Shown here piece by piece: positions 1 through 9,266 of a stretch of 60,034 bases of DNA. The first letter of the stretch is position 1. Every line of letters starts with the position of its first letter. The notes beneath the pieces are model-generated. The model saw only the letters and a program-made list of their open reading frames with translations, searched no databases and had not been told where the DNA came from. The DNA lies in NCBI GenBank assembly GCA_003354005.1, contig PIWD01000004.1, positions 1 to 60,034 on the forward strand. Direction: 5' to 3'. The DNA is from Gammaproteobacteria bacterium (GTDB taxonomy: Bacteria > Pseudomonadota > Gammaproteobacteria > PIWD01). Made by a program: the position numbers and the translations under genes.

Positions 1-2
1 CG

Positions 3-2801
3 CGACTTTACACAGATCAACAATACCTAAAAACCCCCGAAGAAATGGCTGCTTTATTTCATGACCTACCTACGGCACTAAAAAATAGCGTTGAAATTGC
101 TAAGCGTTGTAACGTACATATAGAGCTTCAGCAAGTTTTTTTACCCAAATTCCCACTACCAGAGAAAACAGATTTAGTCCAGTTTTTTGAATCAAAAGCT
201 CGTCAAGGCTTACGAGAACGCTTATGCCAGCAGAGAACCCAAGGATTAACAGAAGCACAGCAAGAGGCCTACCAGCAACGCTTAAGCATGGAATTGTCTA
301 TGATCAACAAAATGGGGTATGCCAGTTACTTTTTGATTGTGGCTGATTTTATTAATTGGGCACGGAAAAACACAATTTCAGTAGGGCCTGGTCGTGGTTC
401 AGGTGCTGGCTCTTTAGTCGCCTATGTCTTAAGAATCACAAATATTGATCCATTACCGTATCGATTGCTATTCGAGCGTTTCTTGAACCCAGAACGTATT
501 TCTATGCCAGATTTTGATATTGACTTCTGCATTGAAGGGCGCGATCGCGTCATTGAATATGTCACCAAATGTTATGGTCGCGATAAAGTAGCACAAATCA
601 TTACCTTTGGTTGCATGTCAGCCAAAGCAGTAGTACGAGATGTGGGGCGTACCATGGGATATCCCTATGGTTTTGTAGATAAAATAGCCAAACTGATACC
701 CTTTGCCATTGGCATGACCTTAGATAAAGCACTAGAACAAGAAGAGCGACTAGCGGAGCGGTACCACGGCGACACAGAAGTTAAGGCACTCATTGATCTT
801 GCCCTAAAACTAGAGGGCAAGGCACGTAATGTTGGTAAACATGCTGGTGGAGTTGTCATTTCACCGTCAATCTTAACTGATTTCACACCATTGTATTGTG
901 AACCAGATGGTAGCAGCTTAGTTACCCAATTTGATAAAGATGATATCGAATGCATCGGTCTAGTAAAATTCGATTTTTTGGGGCTTCGCACCTTAACCAT
1001 CATACGGCGGGCATTGGAGATGATTCACAGCAGGGGCAGTGATCAAAGTGTATGCATCAATATAGATGATATTCCACTGGATGATGCACCAACGTATGCT
1101 CTATTACAGGCACAGAAAACATCAGCGGTATTCCAGCTTGAATCTTATGGTATTCGTAATTTAATTGCACGCTTAAAACCGAGTGCCTTCAATGATATTG
1201 TTGCATTAGTTGCCTTATATCGCCCAGGCCCTCTGCAATCTGGAATGGTCGATGATTTCATTGAACGTAAACATGGGCGTAAAGCAGTCAACTATTTGCA
1301 TCCAAAACTTGAGTCCATATTAAAAGACACCTACGGTGTCATTTTATACCAAGAACAGGTCATGCAGATAGCGCAAATTTTAGCAAACTACAGCCTAGGT
1401 GAAGCAGATATACTGCGTAGGGCAATGGGTAAAAAGAAAGTAAAGGAAATGGCAGAACAGCGCAACATCTTTACCAGTCGCGCACAAAAAAATGGCATTG
1501 AATTAAAAATAGCAGAAACAATTTTTGATTTAATGGAGAAATTCGCTGGTTATGGATTTAATAAATCGCATTCTGTCGCCTATGCTTTAATTGCTTATCA
1601 AACGGCATGGTTAAAAACCCATCATCTAGAGGAATTTATGGCGGCGGTCTTATCATCTGACATGGACAACACCGACAAAGTCGTCCTCTTTATCAATGAC
1701 GCACGAGCATTGGGGGTTGTTATTCAACCGCCAGATATTAATAAAAGTCAATACCAGTTTATTGTTGATCAAAAATCTGAAATTCGCTATGGATTAGGTG
1801 CTATTAAAGGTGTCGGAGAGGCTGCCATAACAATGCTTCTTGAGCAACGTAAAAAAGCGGGTGTCTTCCAGGATCTATTGGATCTATGCCAGCGTGTTAA
1901 CTTACGCAAAGTGAATCGTCGTGTCTTAGAAGCATTAATTATGTCTGGAGCATTAGACAGCTTTTCTCAATCGCGTGAAACATGCCTGGCCATGCTCGAT
2001 GTTGCGCTACATTCTGCTGATAAATGGGCACAGAGCAAAGCAGCAGGTCAGAGAGATTTCTTTGCAACAGATTACGGAACGGCTAGCATGAACAAGATGT
2101 TATCAGCCGAATTTAAAAAAATTAAGATAAACACTACCAATTGTTACGAAAAACGTCTAAGACAGGAAAAAGCCGTATTGGGCTGGTACATAAGTGGACA
2201 TCCCGTATTGGCATATCGTGACGAAATCAAATATTGGGACTGCAACCCCCTAAATGAACTTCGAAACAGTCGTAGCATAGTCTTTATTGTTGGGTGCATC
2301 ACCCGATTGAAAGTTAAAATAAACCGCCATGGTGAAAAAATGGCATTTGGCATCCTAGAAGATCATACAACTTCCATCGAACTATTCCTATTTTCGGATG
2401 TCTACACCGCATACCGTGACCAACTTGTCGTAGACCAGCCCATTATGGTCGAAGGTGAAATCAGTAAAAGCCGACATACTGGTCAGATGCGCCTCATCGC
2501 CCAGCGTATTGCATCAATTACAAGCGTGCGTGAACGCTATGTGAACCACCTATGGCTAAAAATTGAAGGTTCAGAGCAGCAATTTCATCAAACATTACCA
2601 AAACTTCAGACTATCTTAAAGGCTCACCAGGGAGGGCGATGTCGTGTAGTGATAGCGCGTGCCTCAACGCAGGGGAACATCGCCAACTTACAACTAAGCG
2701 ATGCCTGGCGTATCTACCCCAGTAATGCACTACTACTTGCACTACGTGAACTTTTGGAAGAAGAGAATGTCATCTTAAGATATGAAATTGTTGCAGCTTA
2801 A
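3..2801 (+). CDS. dnaE: DNA polymerase III alpha subunit, 3' part (5' end outside the window)
   Basis: This is the catalytic alpha subunit of the replicative DNA polymerase. The frame is open to the left edge, so the N-terminal PHP domain and the true start lie outside; about 930 of the usual ~1160 residues are visible. The polymerase core is clear: GRGSGAGSLVAYVL, the catalytic-aspartate motif MPDFDIDFC, the second aspartate region KFDFLGLRTL, and YGFNKSHSVAYALIAYQTAW. A helix-hairpin-helix region and a C-terminal OB-fold (around VGCITRLKVKINRHGEKMAF) follow. No frameshift is seen. It is followed by a short gap holding a relic promoter fragment. The identification is secure from motif order. 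Confidence 0.97.
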   Translation, partial: RLYTDQQYLKTPEEMAALFHDLPTALKNSVEIAKRCNVHIELQQVFLPKFPLPEKTDLVQFFESKARQGLRERLCQQRTQGLTEAQQEAYQQRLSMELSMINKMGYASYFLIVADFINWARKNTISVGPGRGSGAGSLVAYVLRITNIDPLPYRLLFERFLNPERISMPDFDIDFCIEGRDRVIEYVTKCYGRDKVAQIITFGCMSAKAVVRDVGRTMGYPYGFVDKIAKLIPFAIGMTLDKALEQEERLAERYHGDTEVKALIDLALKLEGKARNVGKHAGGVVISPSILTDFTPLYCEPDGSSLVTQFDKDDIECIGLVKFDFLGLRTLTIIRRALEMIHSRGSDQSVCINIDDIPLDDAPTYALLQAQKTSAVFQLESYGIRNLIARLKPSAFNDIVALVALYRPGPLQSGMVDDFIERKHGRKAVNYLHPKLESILKDTYGVILYQEQVMQIAQILANYSLGEADILRRAMGKKKVKEMAEQRNIFTSRAQKNGIELKIAETIFDLMEKFAGYGFNKSHSVAYALIAYQTAWLKTHHLEEFMAAVLSSDMDNTDKVVLFINDARALGVVIQPPDINKSQYQFIVDQKSEIRYGLGAIKGVGEAAITMLLEQRKKAGVFQDLLDLCQRVNLRKVNRRVLEALIMSGALDSFSQSRETCLAMLDVALHSADKWAQSKAAGQRDFFATDYGTASMNKMLSAEFKKIKINTTNCYEKRLRQEKAVLGWYISGHPVLAYRDEIKYWDCNPLNELRNSRSIVFIVGCITRLKVKINRHGEKMAFGILEDHTTSIELFLFSDVYTAYRDQLVVDQPIMVEGEISKSRHTGQMRLIAQRIASITSVRERYVNHLWLKIEGSEQQFHQTLPKLQTILKAHQGGRCRVVIARASTQGNIANLQLSDAWRIYPSNALLLALRELLEEENVILRYEIVAA

Positions 2802-2894
2802 CTCATAGTTTGATTAAAAAATTGCTTTTTAGCTGAACCAGGCATTCCACGCTAGATTTTCCAACCTGCATATTAAATGCGACAGCACCTTCCT

Positions 2895-2950
2895 GTTCTA
2901 GTATTTCTTGATGTTCTCATAGATCAACAGTACACTCTAGCTGCGAAAAT
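2895..2950 (+). mobile_element. Left-end fragment of the tnpB-relic family (R9)
   Basis: This stretch matches the left-end/promoter portion of the dispersed tnpB-derived element (compare 47231-47290 and 38700-38745): CCTGTTCTA, TATTTCTTGA, CTCATAGATCAACAG, ACTCTAGC. The promoter boxes are decayed (TTGATG, 17 bp, TACACT). No tnpB core or right end follows, so it is a solo left-end scar between dnaE and the next gene. Confidence 0.6.
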
Positions 2951-2998
2951 GGAGAAAATGCTGATATGAAAATTTTACCAAAAATGAGCGTAACGCCC

Positions 2999-4021
2999 TC
3001 AATTTAGAGAACTGGTGTTAGTATTATTTTCTGCCAATAATTCTTTGAATAGTCTAGCATTACACTGATCACTTCTCATTGTCTTCTTAATCATTCGACC
3101 AAGATCTCCCATTGTTAGTGACTCCTCTGGTGGTGAACCAGGATGGAAGATATAAATATAAAGAGATTGGAGAGAGACTACAAGCATCGATAAGAACATC
3201 ATAGACAGACCTAAGACAGGAAGTGGCCACCAAAAATTCATACCTACGCCCACGAGTGCCACCGATATAGCGAATATATTAGCGCCAGTAAGCATAGTCA
3301 TATAGCAAAAATTTTCCAGTTTTTCAAATTTACTGGAAACTTTATAGTCAGAAATGAAAATATGAATTAGCTTAAAAATTATATAATGGGAGGTGATACC
3401 AGAGTTAGTGATAAACAATAAGCAACTTACTTGGATTAAGCAAGGTAAAAATAAGCACAGTGCAAAAATTAAAAAATTGAGGAATGTGGTCATCATAAAA
3501 GTTCTTTGAAGAAAAATCGGTTGCACAAAAAATCTATACTTCTCTTTTTTGTAAGCCAAAAACAAAAGTGAAGCAGATAATACAAAAAAAGGTATGGCTG
3601 CCAGAAAGAAATAGACATTTAAAATCCCAAATGCCGATACAGTCATAAATAACACTAGAGCTAATGCCGTAAGGAACACTTCTTTACTCTTTATTATTCT
3701 TTCAATCTCCAATAGTCTTTTACCTTCCTTGTACAGATTAGATATATATTTTTCCGTATATCTGTCTATCGTTTTACGCGTTAACTCATGGAGTATAATT
3801 TTAAGTCTTGCAACATACAGAAAACTAAAGATTCCAAGCCTATTATTATTCTTATTCGTACGCAACCCAAATATCGGCATGTCCGAAAGCAAGACAAAGT
3901 TGATCATCCCGTTCATATCATTGGCATCGATTTTTTCGGTAAAAATAAATTCTACAATCTTTATAATCAAGTAATTATATTTCTTTAAATTATCTTCATT
4001 TACTAGTTGAATATTTTGCAT
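2999..4021 (-). CDS. Multi-pass membrane protein of unknown function
   Basis: I do not recognise this 340-residue protein. The N-terminal ~110 residues are mostly soluble. They are followed by about six hydrophobic segments, for example FLTALALVLFMTVSAFGIL, VYFFLAAIPFFVLSASLLFL, FLNFLIFALCLFLPCLI and LPVLGLSMMFLSMLVVSL, then a polar C-terminal tail of ~45 residues. The start is supported by a GGGTAGG sequence just upstream of the ATG. It is AT-richer than its housekeeping neighbours and is a single-gene unit. Two other unrecognised multi-pass proteins occur in the window (9267-10436 and 18575-19561) with the same style of membrane block plus polar tail, but I see no clear residue-level similarity. 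Confidence 0.7.
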   Translation of the reverse strand: MQNIQLVNEDNLKKYNYLIIKIVEFIFTEKIDANDMNGMINFVLLSDMPIFGLRTNKNNNRLGIFSFLYVARLKIILHELTRKTIDRYTEKYISNLYKEGKRLLEIERIIKSKEVFLTALALVLFMTVSAFGILNVYFFLAAIPFFVLSASLLFLAYKKEKYRFFVQPIFLQRTFMMTTFLNFLIFALCLFLPCLIQVSCLLFITNSGITSHYIIFKLIHIFISDYKVSSKFEKLENFCYMTMLTGANIFAISVALVGVGMNFWWPLPVLGLSMMFLSMLVVSLQSLYIYIFHPGSPPEESLTMGDLGRMIKKTMRSDQCNARLFKELLAENNTNTSSLN

Positions 4022-4179
4022 TACCTACCCAGTATGTTTGAGTTAACTAAAATCCCACACACAGTGTATACAATAGAATATATGGTGTCGAGCAAAATAG
4101 TTGCGATTACTTATTAAAAAAGGTAAAAGGCAACTGAAAAAGTCAATCACAGTTTAACTGTTAAAGCTGTGAACATAAA

Positions 4180-4346
4180 GAGCATGCGGATATAAGTGCC
4201 AAAAAAATATTTTAGTAGCAAGGCACGCTGTGTTAGCCTGTGGAGAGATGGCATTAGCTAATTAGATGAAGCAGAAACCTCTGGTAATGGGCGACAACCA
4301 GCTTAGTAATAGGAATCTCCTTTCTTTAGGTAGGGGAGGATGTCAA
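4180..4346 (+). mobile_element. tnpB-relic element R1 (IS200/IS605-type 3' end)
   Basis: The core reads VARHAVLACGEMALA in one frame, which is the C-terminal AVLACGE signature of IS605 TnpB proteins. It is followed by the right-end hairpin (CTCCTTTCTTTAGGTAGGGGAG) and the end ATGTCAA. TCAA is also the right cleavage site of IS608. The N-terminal tnpB part is missing in this copy. The upstream flank 4022-4180 is AT-rich with nothing else recognisable. The element's last bases provide the stop codon of the convergent ung gene (TTGA read on the minus strand). Confidence 0.8.
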
Positions 4347-5020
4347 TCCAGCGACCAATCAATTGGCTGTTTTCCCAGACGTTCAAGGATTGTATTTGTC
4401 TTAGAGAAATGACGACAACCCAGGAAACCGTGATTGGCGGCCAAGGGTGAGGGGTGCGTGGTACGTAGTACAAAGTGTTTATTGCGGTCAATATGTTGGC
4501 ATTTTTTTTGTGCAGAAGAACCCCACAATAAAAAAACCACACCATCTTTACTATCATTAACAACCTGGATAACCTTATCAGTAAACGTCTCCCAGCCTAT
4601 AGATGCGTGTGACTGTGGTTGACTGGCCTGCACGCTAAGGACGGAATTTAACAATAGCACACCTTGTCGTGCCCACTTCGTAAGATTTCCGTGTTTGGGG
4701 GCAGGGATATTTAAATCACTGTGCAGCTCCTTAAAGATATTTTTTAGGGAAGGTGGTGGTGTAATGCCTTTACATACCGAAAAACACAGACCGTGTGCCT
4801 GCTGTGGCCCATGGTAGGGGTCTTGCCCTAATATAACAACCTTAACGTCTAGTATGGGCGTATATCGTAGAGCATTAAAAATATCGTGGTGAGATGGATA
4901 AACAGTGATGCCTTGTTGTTTGCACCGTGCCAACTGAGCTAAAATTGCTTGAAAATAAGGCATTTGTTTCTGTTCAGCCAGGGCATCTTTCCATGTCAGG
5001 TTACTTATCGTTGAATTCAT
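4343..5020 (-). CDS. ung: Uracil-DNA glycosylase
   Basis: The enzyme removes uracil from DNA to start base-excision repair. The 225-residue product has the family-1 motifs [14 protein letters not shown] (catalytic Asp at about residue 67) and [11 protein letters not shown] near the C-terminus, and matches the usual ~225-residue length. I chose the ATG at 5020 because an AAAGGA ribosome-binding site lies 8 bases upstream; the frame extends 28 codons further upstream but that part has no family similarity. The TGA stop is formed from the TTGACATCC end of relic R1, so the element inserted exactly at the 3' end. The last residues (DWSLD) may therefore differ slightly from the ancestral ones. Confidence 0.96.
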   Translation of the reverse strand: MNSTISNLTWKDALAEQKQMPYFQAILAQLARCKQQGITVYPSHHDIFNALRYTPILDVKVVILGQDPYHGPQQAHGLCFSVCKGITPPPSLKNIFKELHSDLNIPAPKHGNLTKWARQGVLLLNSVLSVQASQPQSHASIGWETFTDKVIQVVNDSKDGVVFLLWGSSAQKKCQHIDRNKHFVLRTTHPSPLAANHGFLGCRHFSKTNTILERLGKQPIDWSLD

Positions 5021-5170
5021 CTTTGTAGTCCTTTTCTTTTCGGGATGCCACAACTTTGGAGGCATATCGTTTGTAATTATTGCGAAGAACATTACAATAC
5101 ACAAGTGTAAGGAGTAAGTTATTAGATTGCTAAATCAATTTTTGAAAATCACCCTGATAGGAGGAAAGTT

Positions 5171-6289
5171 ATGCGTATTGGTGTGCCTAAAGAAATAAAA
5201 GAATCGGAATATCGTGCAGGTTTATTGCCTGGAAGCGTGCATGAACTGGTCATGCGTGGACATGAGGTTGTTGTAGAACATGATTTGGGCATAGGAATTG
5301 GTTTTACAGATCAGGATTATGAAGCTGCTGGTGCAACCGTAGAGAAAAGTGCTAAAAAAATATTTAAAGAAGCTGACATGATTGTCAAGGTAAAAGAACC
5401 ACAACTAAATGAGTGCGACATGTTGCACGAAGATCAAATCTTATTCACCTTCCTGCATCTAGCTCCAGACCTCAAGCAAGCTGAGGCACTACAGAAGTCT
5501 AAATGTGTTGCAATTGCTTATGAAACCGTAACAGATATGCAAGGTGGGTTGCCATTATTATTACCCATGAGTCAGGTTGCAGGTCGCTTATCTGTCCAAA
5601 TGGGCGCACGTTACTTAGAAAAGATACAAGGTGGTAGCGGTATTTTATTATCAGGTGTGCCAGGTGTTCCTTCAGCTAAAGTCGTTGTTTTAGGTGGTGG
5701 AGTTGTTGGTACAAATGCCATGAGGATGGCAATTGGACAAGAGTCCAATGTTACTATTATGGATCGTTCCCTACGGCGATTACGAGCACTTGATTTGCAA
5801 TTCGGTGTAAAAATTAACACCGTCTATGCTACACAAGATTCTATTGCTGAATACGTGCGTGATGCAGATTTAGTGATTGGGGCAGTTTTAGTACCTGGTG
5901 GTTCTGCACCTAAGCTTGTCAACCGTGATTTATTAAAACAGATGCGAACGGGTTCAGTGATTGTTGACGTTGCGATTGATCAGGGGGGGTGCTTTGAAAC
6001 CAGCCGTCCTACATCGCATTCAGAGCCGACATACGTTGAAGAAGGCATTATTCATTATTGTGTATCCAATATGCCTGGGGCAGTGCCACGAACCGCTGCA
6101 TTTGCGCTCAATAATGCGACCCTACCGTTTGCAATTGCTTTGGCGAACAAAGGGTATCGTAAAGCAATGTTGGATAATCAGCATTTATTGAATGGCCTGA
6201 ATGTGTGCCATGGTCATATTACACATCCAGTACTTGCGCGTGACTTGAAAAAAGAATGCATACCATCTGAAGAAATATTAATGTCATAA
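5171..6289 (+). CDS. ald: Alanine dehydrogenase
   Basis: This NAD-dependent enzyme converts L-alanine to pyruvate and ammonia, and the reverse. The 372-residue length is normal for the family. It begins MRIGVPKEIKESEYR, has the substrate-binding lysine region VKVKEPQ and the catalytic histidine region FTFLHLAPD, and a Rossmann NAD-binding glycine motif VVVLGGGVVGTNAMRMA near residue 170. The C-terminal MPGAVPRTAAFALNNATLP is diagnostic. A strong GGAGG lies 6 bases before the ATG. It is a single-gene unit facing the convergent CDF transporter. Confidence 0.96.
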   Translation: MRIGVPKEIKESEYRAGLLPGSVHELVMRGHEVVVEHDLGIGIGFTDQDYEAAGATVEKSAKKIFKEADMIVKVKEPQLNECDMLHEDQILFTFLHLAPDLKQAEALQKSKCVAIAYETVTDMQGGLPLLLPMSQVAGRLSVQMGARYLEKIQGGSGILLSGVPGVPSAKVVVLGGGVVGTNAMRMAIGQESNVTIMDRSLRRLRALDLQFGVKINTVYATQDSIAEYVRDADLVIGAVLVPGGSAPKLVNRDLLKQMRTGSVIVDVAIDQGGCFETSRPTSHSEPTYVEEGIIHYCVSNMPGAVPRTAAFALNNATLPFAIALANKGYRKAMLDNQHLLNGLNVCHGHITHPVLARDLKKECIPSEEILMS

Positions 6290-6309
6290 TACAGACATCG
6301 AGGTAGTTA

Positions 6310-7455
6310 TCATTGATGATTTGTCAACAACAAACGAACCTGTTGTATAAAAGGCAGATCATGGCAGGCGTCGCGGTATTGTTTGGTGACGGCATCTAGT
6401 TGCGTCATACGAGGGGTATTATTGGGGAACCACAGTTCAACCTCGATTGTGTTGTGCAAATAATGTAATTTGTAGGTTAGCAGTTGCTGAAATCCTGGTA
6501 AATCCTTCCAGCGTTCATCTAATTTGGGCCATAACTCATTACGACTAGGTAAATTTTTGGTGCTAGTAAATTTTTCGTCATCCTCTGAGTCAATATGTGT
6601 CGTCACATCCATCACATTCTCAACTTTTTTGACAATGGCAAGATGGACTTGCGATGCAATATGGTGACCCTCTGATACACTGATATGAGAGTCAACCATA
6701 ATATGAACATCGACGAGTATGCGCTTTCCCATCAGTCGCGTGCGCAACTGGTGTAGAGCAAGCACTCCTGGTGTTTCATGAATGATCTGCTTGATATACG
6801 CTAGTGTCTTTGGTTTAGTGCCTGTATCGATCAATTCACAGATACTTGACCACCCTAATTTTATGCCCATATTGATGATAATAATACTGACAAATGTTGT
6901 AGCGATGCCATCAGCATAAACAAAGCCGAATCGTATACCGAGCAATGCAATAACAACGATGAGTGAGGAAGCTGCATCACTACGATTGTGCAAGGCACTG
7001 GCAAACAGCAAATCGGAATTGACTTGTTTTGCAACAAACCGCATATAGTGATATAACATTTCGTTTGCAAGAATTGACAAAGAAGTGATCCAAATTGCGT
7101 AATGATGTGCATAGGGCAGTGCATCAGGATGCCATATATGCTGGATACCAGATGTCAGCATAGTGGCGCCTATCAAACTAATGATTGCCGCGAGCACAAT
7201 CGTTACAGCCGTTTCGATACGTCCGTGTCCGTAGGGATGGCAACTGTCAGCTTCTTGGTTACCATAATAGCTTGCCAGCATAATCAAAAAATCAATTGCC
7301 AAATCAGAACATGAGTGAATACCATCGGCGAATAAGGCGTGAATACCAAACGTTATACCAATAGCAACTTGTCCGATGCCTAGCAAACCGTTAACAAACA
7401 AACTGACAAAAGTTGCAAAGCGAATCCTCTGATGTCGATGATGACCAATATGCAT
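6310..7455 (-). CDS. Cation diffusion facilitator (Zn/Fe/Mn efflux) family transporter
   Basis: An inner-membrane divalent metal/proton antiporter of 381 residues. Transmembrane helix 2 carries ADGIHSCSD and helix 5 carries ALHNRSDA, giving the His/Asp metal-binding positions of the CDF family. A His-rich N-terminus (MHIGHHRHQR) precedes the first helix, and GHGRIETAV follows helix 2. The C-terminal cytoplasmic dimerisation domain (VHIMVDSHISVSEGHHIASQ) is present. An extra ~90 residues follow, longer than in E. coli FieF (300 aa). Metal specificity cannot be read from the sequence. Confidence 0.93.
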   Translation of the reverse strand: MHIGHHRHQRIRFATFVSLFVNGLLGIGQVAIGITFGIHALFADGIHSCSDLAIDFLIMLASYYGNQEADSCHPYGHGRIETAVTIVLAAIISLIGATMLTSGIQHIWHPDALPYAHHYAIWITSLSILANEMLYHYMRFVAKQVNSDLLFASALHNRSDAASSLIVVIALLGIRFGFVYADGIATTFVSIIIINMGIKLGWSSICELIDTGTKPKTLAYIKQIIHETPGVLALHQLRTRLMGKRILVDVHIMVDSHISVSEGHHIASQVHLAIVKKVENVMDVTTHIDSEDDEKFTSTKNLPSRNELWPKLDERWKDLPGFQQLLTYKLHYLHNTIEVELWFPNNTPRMTQLDAVTKQYRDACHDLPFIQQVRLLLTNHQ

Positions 7456-7647
7456 ACCTGCATTATACCCATATCCTCATTCAAATAGAAACTAATTTGA
7501 TGAGTCAATGGACTTTGTTTAGCTGATTTGCTAAAGTGGGCACACAAAATAGATACTTGATATTTGAGGATGAGCTAGGTGTCCATATTTGGCAAAAGCC
7601 ATCACCATATTGAGTTGGTGTGACGATTAAAGTGAGATCATACAGTT

Positions 7648-9033
7648 ATGCACTGCAAACAGCTTATTCTTAGTCAAGAAATTTATCAAACTGCAATCCC
7701 TATTTACTTGCTTAGGCAGTCAGACTTAGTCGGATGGCTTGAGACACAGGATAGCTTGACGCGTCAGTGGGTGAAGAGCATACATTATCAGGCCAAAGAA
7801 GGTGAAGTAGCCTTAATTGCTGATGCGGAGGGCAAGTTAAAATATGTACTGCTAGGCTATGGCAAGCATACTGATTTTTGGAATATCGGGCGATTACCTA
7901 AAAAATTACCACCTGGTAATTACCGTATTGAAGGTAAGACACTTCATTCACTAAGAGACATTGCATTGGTGTGGGCTTTAGGCTGTTATCAGTTTGGACG
8001 TTATAAGAAATCCAAGATGATTAAAAGCCGTTTAGTTATGCCAGATGATTTTAAGTTGGCTCATTTGCAAGAAGAGATTGAGGCAACTTATTTAGTGCGA
8101 GACTTAATCAACACACCCGCAGAGGATATGGGGTCAGTCCAGCTTGCCGAGTCAGTTTGTCAAGTTGCTGAGCAACACCAGGCCAAGGTTAAACAGATTA
8201 TTGGTGAAGAATTGTGCTCCGAAAATTACCCAGCAATTTATCATGTTGGCCGTGCTGGCGGTGATGCACCACGTTTAATTGACCTAAAATGGGGTCAATC
8301 CACACATCCTAAGCTTGTACTGATTGGGAAAGGTGTCTGTTTTGATAGTGGTGGCTTACAACTTAAATCACCAGCAGGTTTATTGGGTATGAAAAAAGAC
8401 ATGGGTGGGGCGGCACATGCTCTAGCTTTAGCCAAATTAATTATGGCTTACCGCCTACCAGTACAACTTCGTGTATTGATTCCAGCCGTTGAAAATGCCA
8501 TATCTGAAAAAGCTTATAAACCTGGGGATATTCTAGCAACTCGTAAAAATATTAATGTCGAAATCGTAAATACAGATGCGGAGGGGCGGTTAATATTAGC
8601 CGATGCACTGGCTGAAGCATGTAGTTGGAAACCCACCATGATCATTGATTTTGCGACACTGACGGGAGCTGCACGTATTGCACTTGGGCCAGATCTGCCA
8701 GCTCTATTCAGCAACCGTGATCAGCTTGCAACAGAGATTATGAAGTGTGGTATACAGGAACATGACCCATTATGGCATATGCCCTTATACAAACCGTATC
8801 GTAAATTTTTGAGAAGCAACATAGCTGATATTGTTAATGCATCATCAAATCGTGGTGGTTCGATTACTGCAGCTTTATTTTTACAGTCATTTGTTAACGA
8901 CTCAATTGATTGGGTACATATTGATTTGATGGGGTTTTATATACGCAACCTGCCAGGTCGCTCTAAGGGTGGTGCTGCGATGGGATTGCGAGCCATGTAT
9001 CATTACTTGAAGAATCGCTATGCACCTTCTTAG
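7648..9033 (+). CDS. M17 family leucyl aminopeptidase
   Basis: A cytosolic dinuclear-metal aminopeptidase. The 461-residue protein has the M17 catalytic block: GKGVCFDSGGLQLKSPAG (metal/active-site Lys and Asp), KKDMGGAA and NTDAEGRLILADAL. The N-terminal domain is shorter and divergent relative to PepA (503 aa), so it is closer in size to the PepB-like branch; I leave the symbol blank. The ATG at 7648 has only a weak GTGAG upstream. It ends 11 bases before tRNA-Arg. The gap upstream (7456-7647) shows no feature I can support. Confidence 0.93.
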   Translation: MHCKQLILSQEIYQTAIPIYLLRQSDLVGWLETQDSLTRQWVKSIHYQAKEGEVALIADAEGKLKYVLLGYGKHTDFWNIGRLPKKLPPGNYRIEGKTLHSLRDIALVWALGCYQFGRYKKSKMIKSRLVMPDDFKLAHLQEEIEATYLVRDLINTPAEDMGSVQLAESVCQVAEQHQAKVKQIIGEELCSENYPAIYHVGRAGGDAPRLIDLKWGQSTHPKLVLIGKGVCFDSGGLQLKSPAGLLGMKKDMGGAAHALALAKLIMAYRLPVQLRVLIPAVENAISEKAYKPGDILATRKNINVEIVNTDAEGRLILADALAEACSWKPTMIIDFATLTGAARIALGPDLPALFSNRDQLATEIMKCGIQEHDPLWHMPLYKPYRKFLRSNIADIVNASSNRGGSITAALFLQSFVNDSIDWVHIDLMGFYIRNLPGRSKGGAAMGLRAMYHYLKNRYAPS

Positions 9034-9044
9034 TTAAATTATCA

Positions 9045-9121
9045 GCGCCTGTAGCTCAGTTGGATAGAGTACCTGGCTTCGAACCAGGTGGTCGGGGGTT
9101 CGAATCCCTCCAGGCGCGCCA
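9045..9121 (+). tRNA. tRNA-Arg (anticodon TCG)
   Basis: The acceptor stem GCGCCTG pairs with CAGGCGC; the D-loop sequence AGCTCAGTTGGATAGAGT, the anticodon stem CCTGG/CCAGG with loop CTTCGAA, and the TTCGAAT T-loop are all present. The CCA end is encoded. The anticodon TCG reads CGN arginine codons. A weak GCATC/GATGC hairpin at about 9237-9250 lies downstream. Confidence 0.96.
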
Positions 9122-9266
9122 TTTTTCGTATGGTTTACACTGGAGGTATAGAATTACCAATTGCTCACTACCTGCGTGCCCAACTCAAATTGAAAGCACA
9201 ACAACTTGATGGTGTATGTTATTTGTGGTATCATGAGCATCTTGTGATGCTTTCTTGGAGATATAG

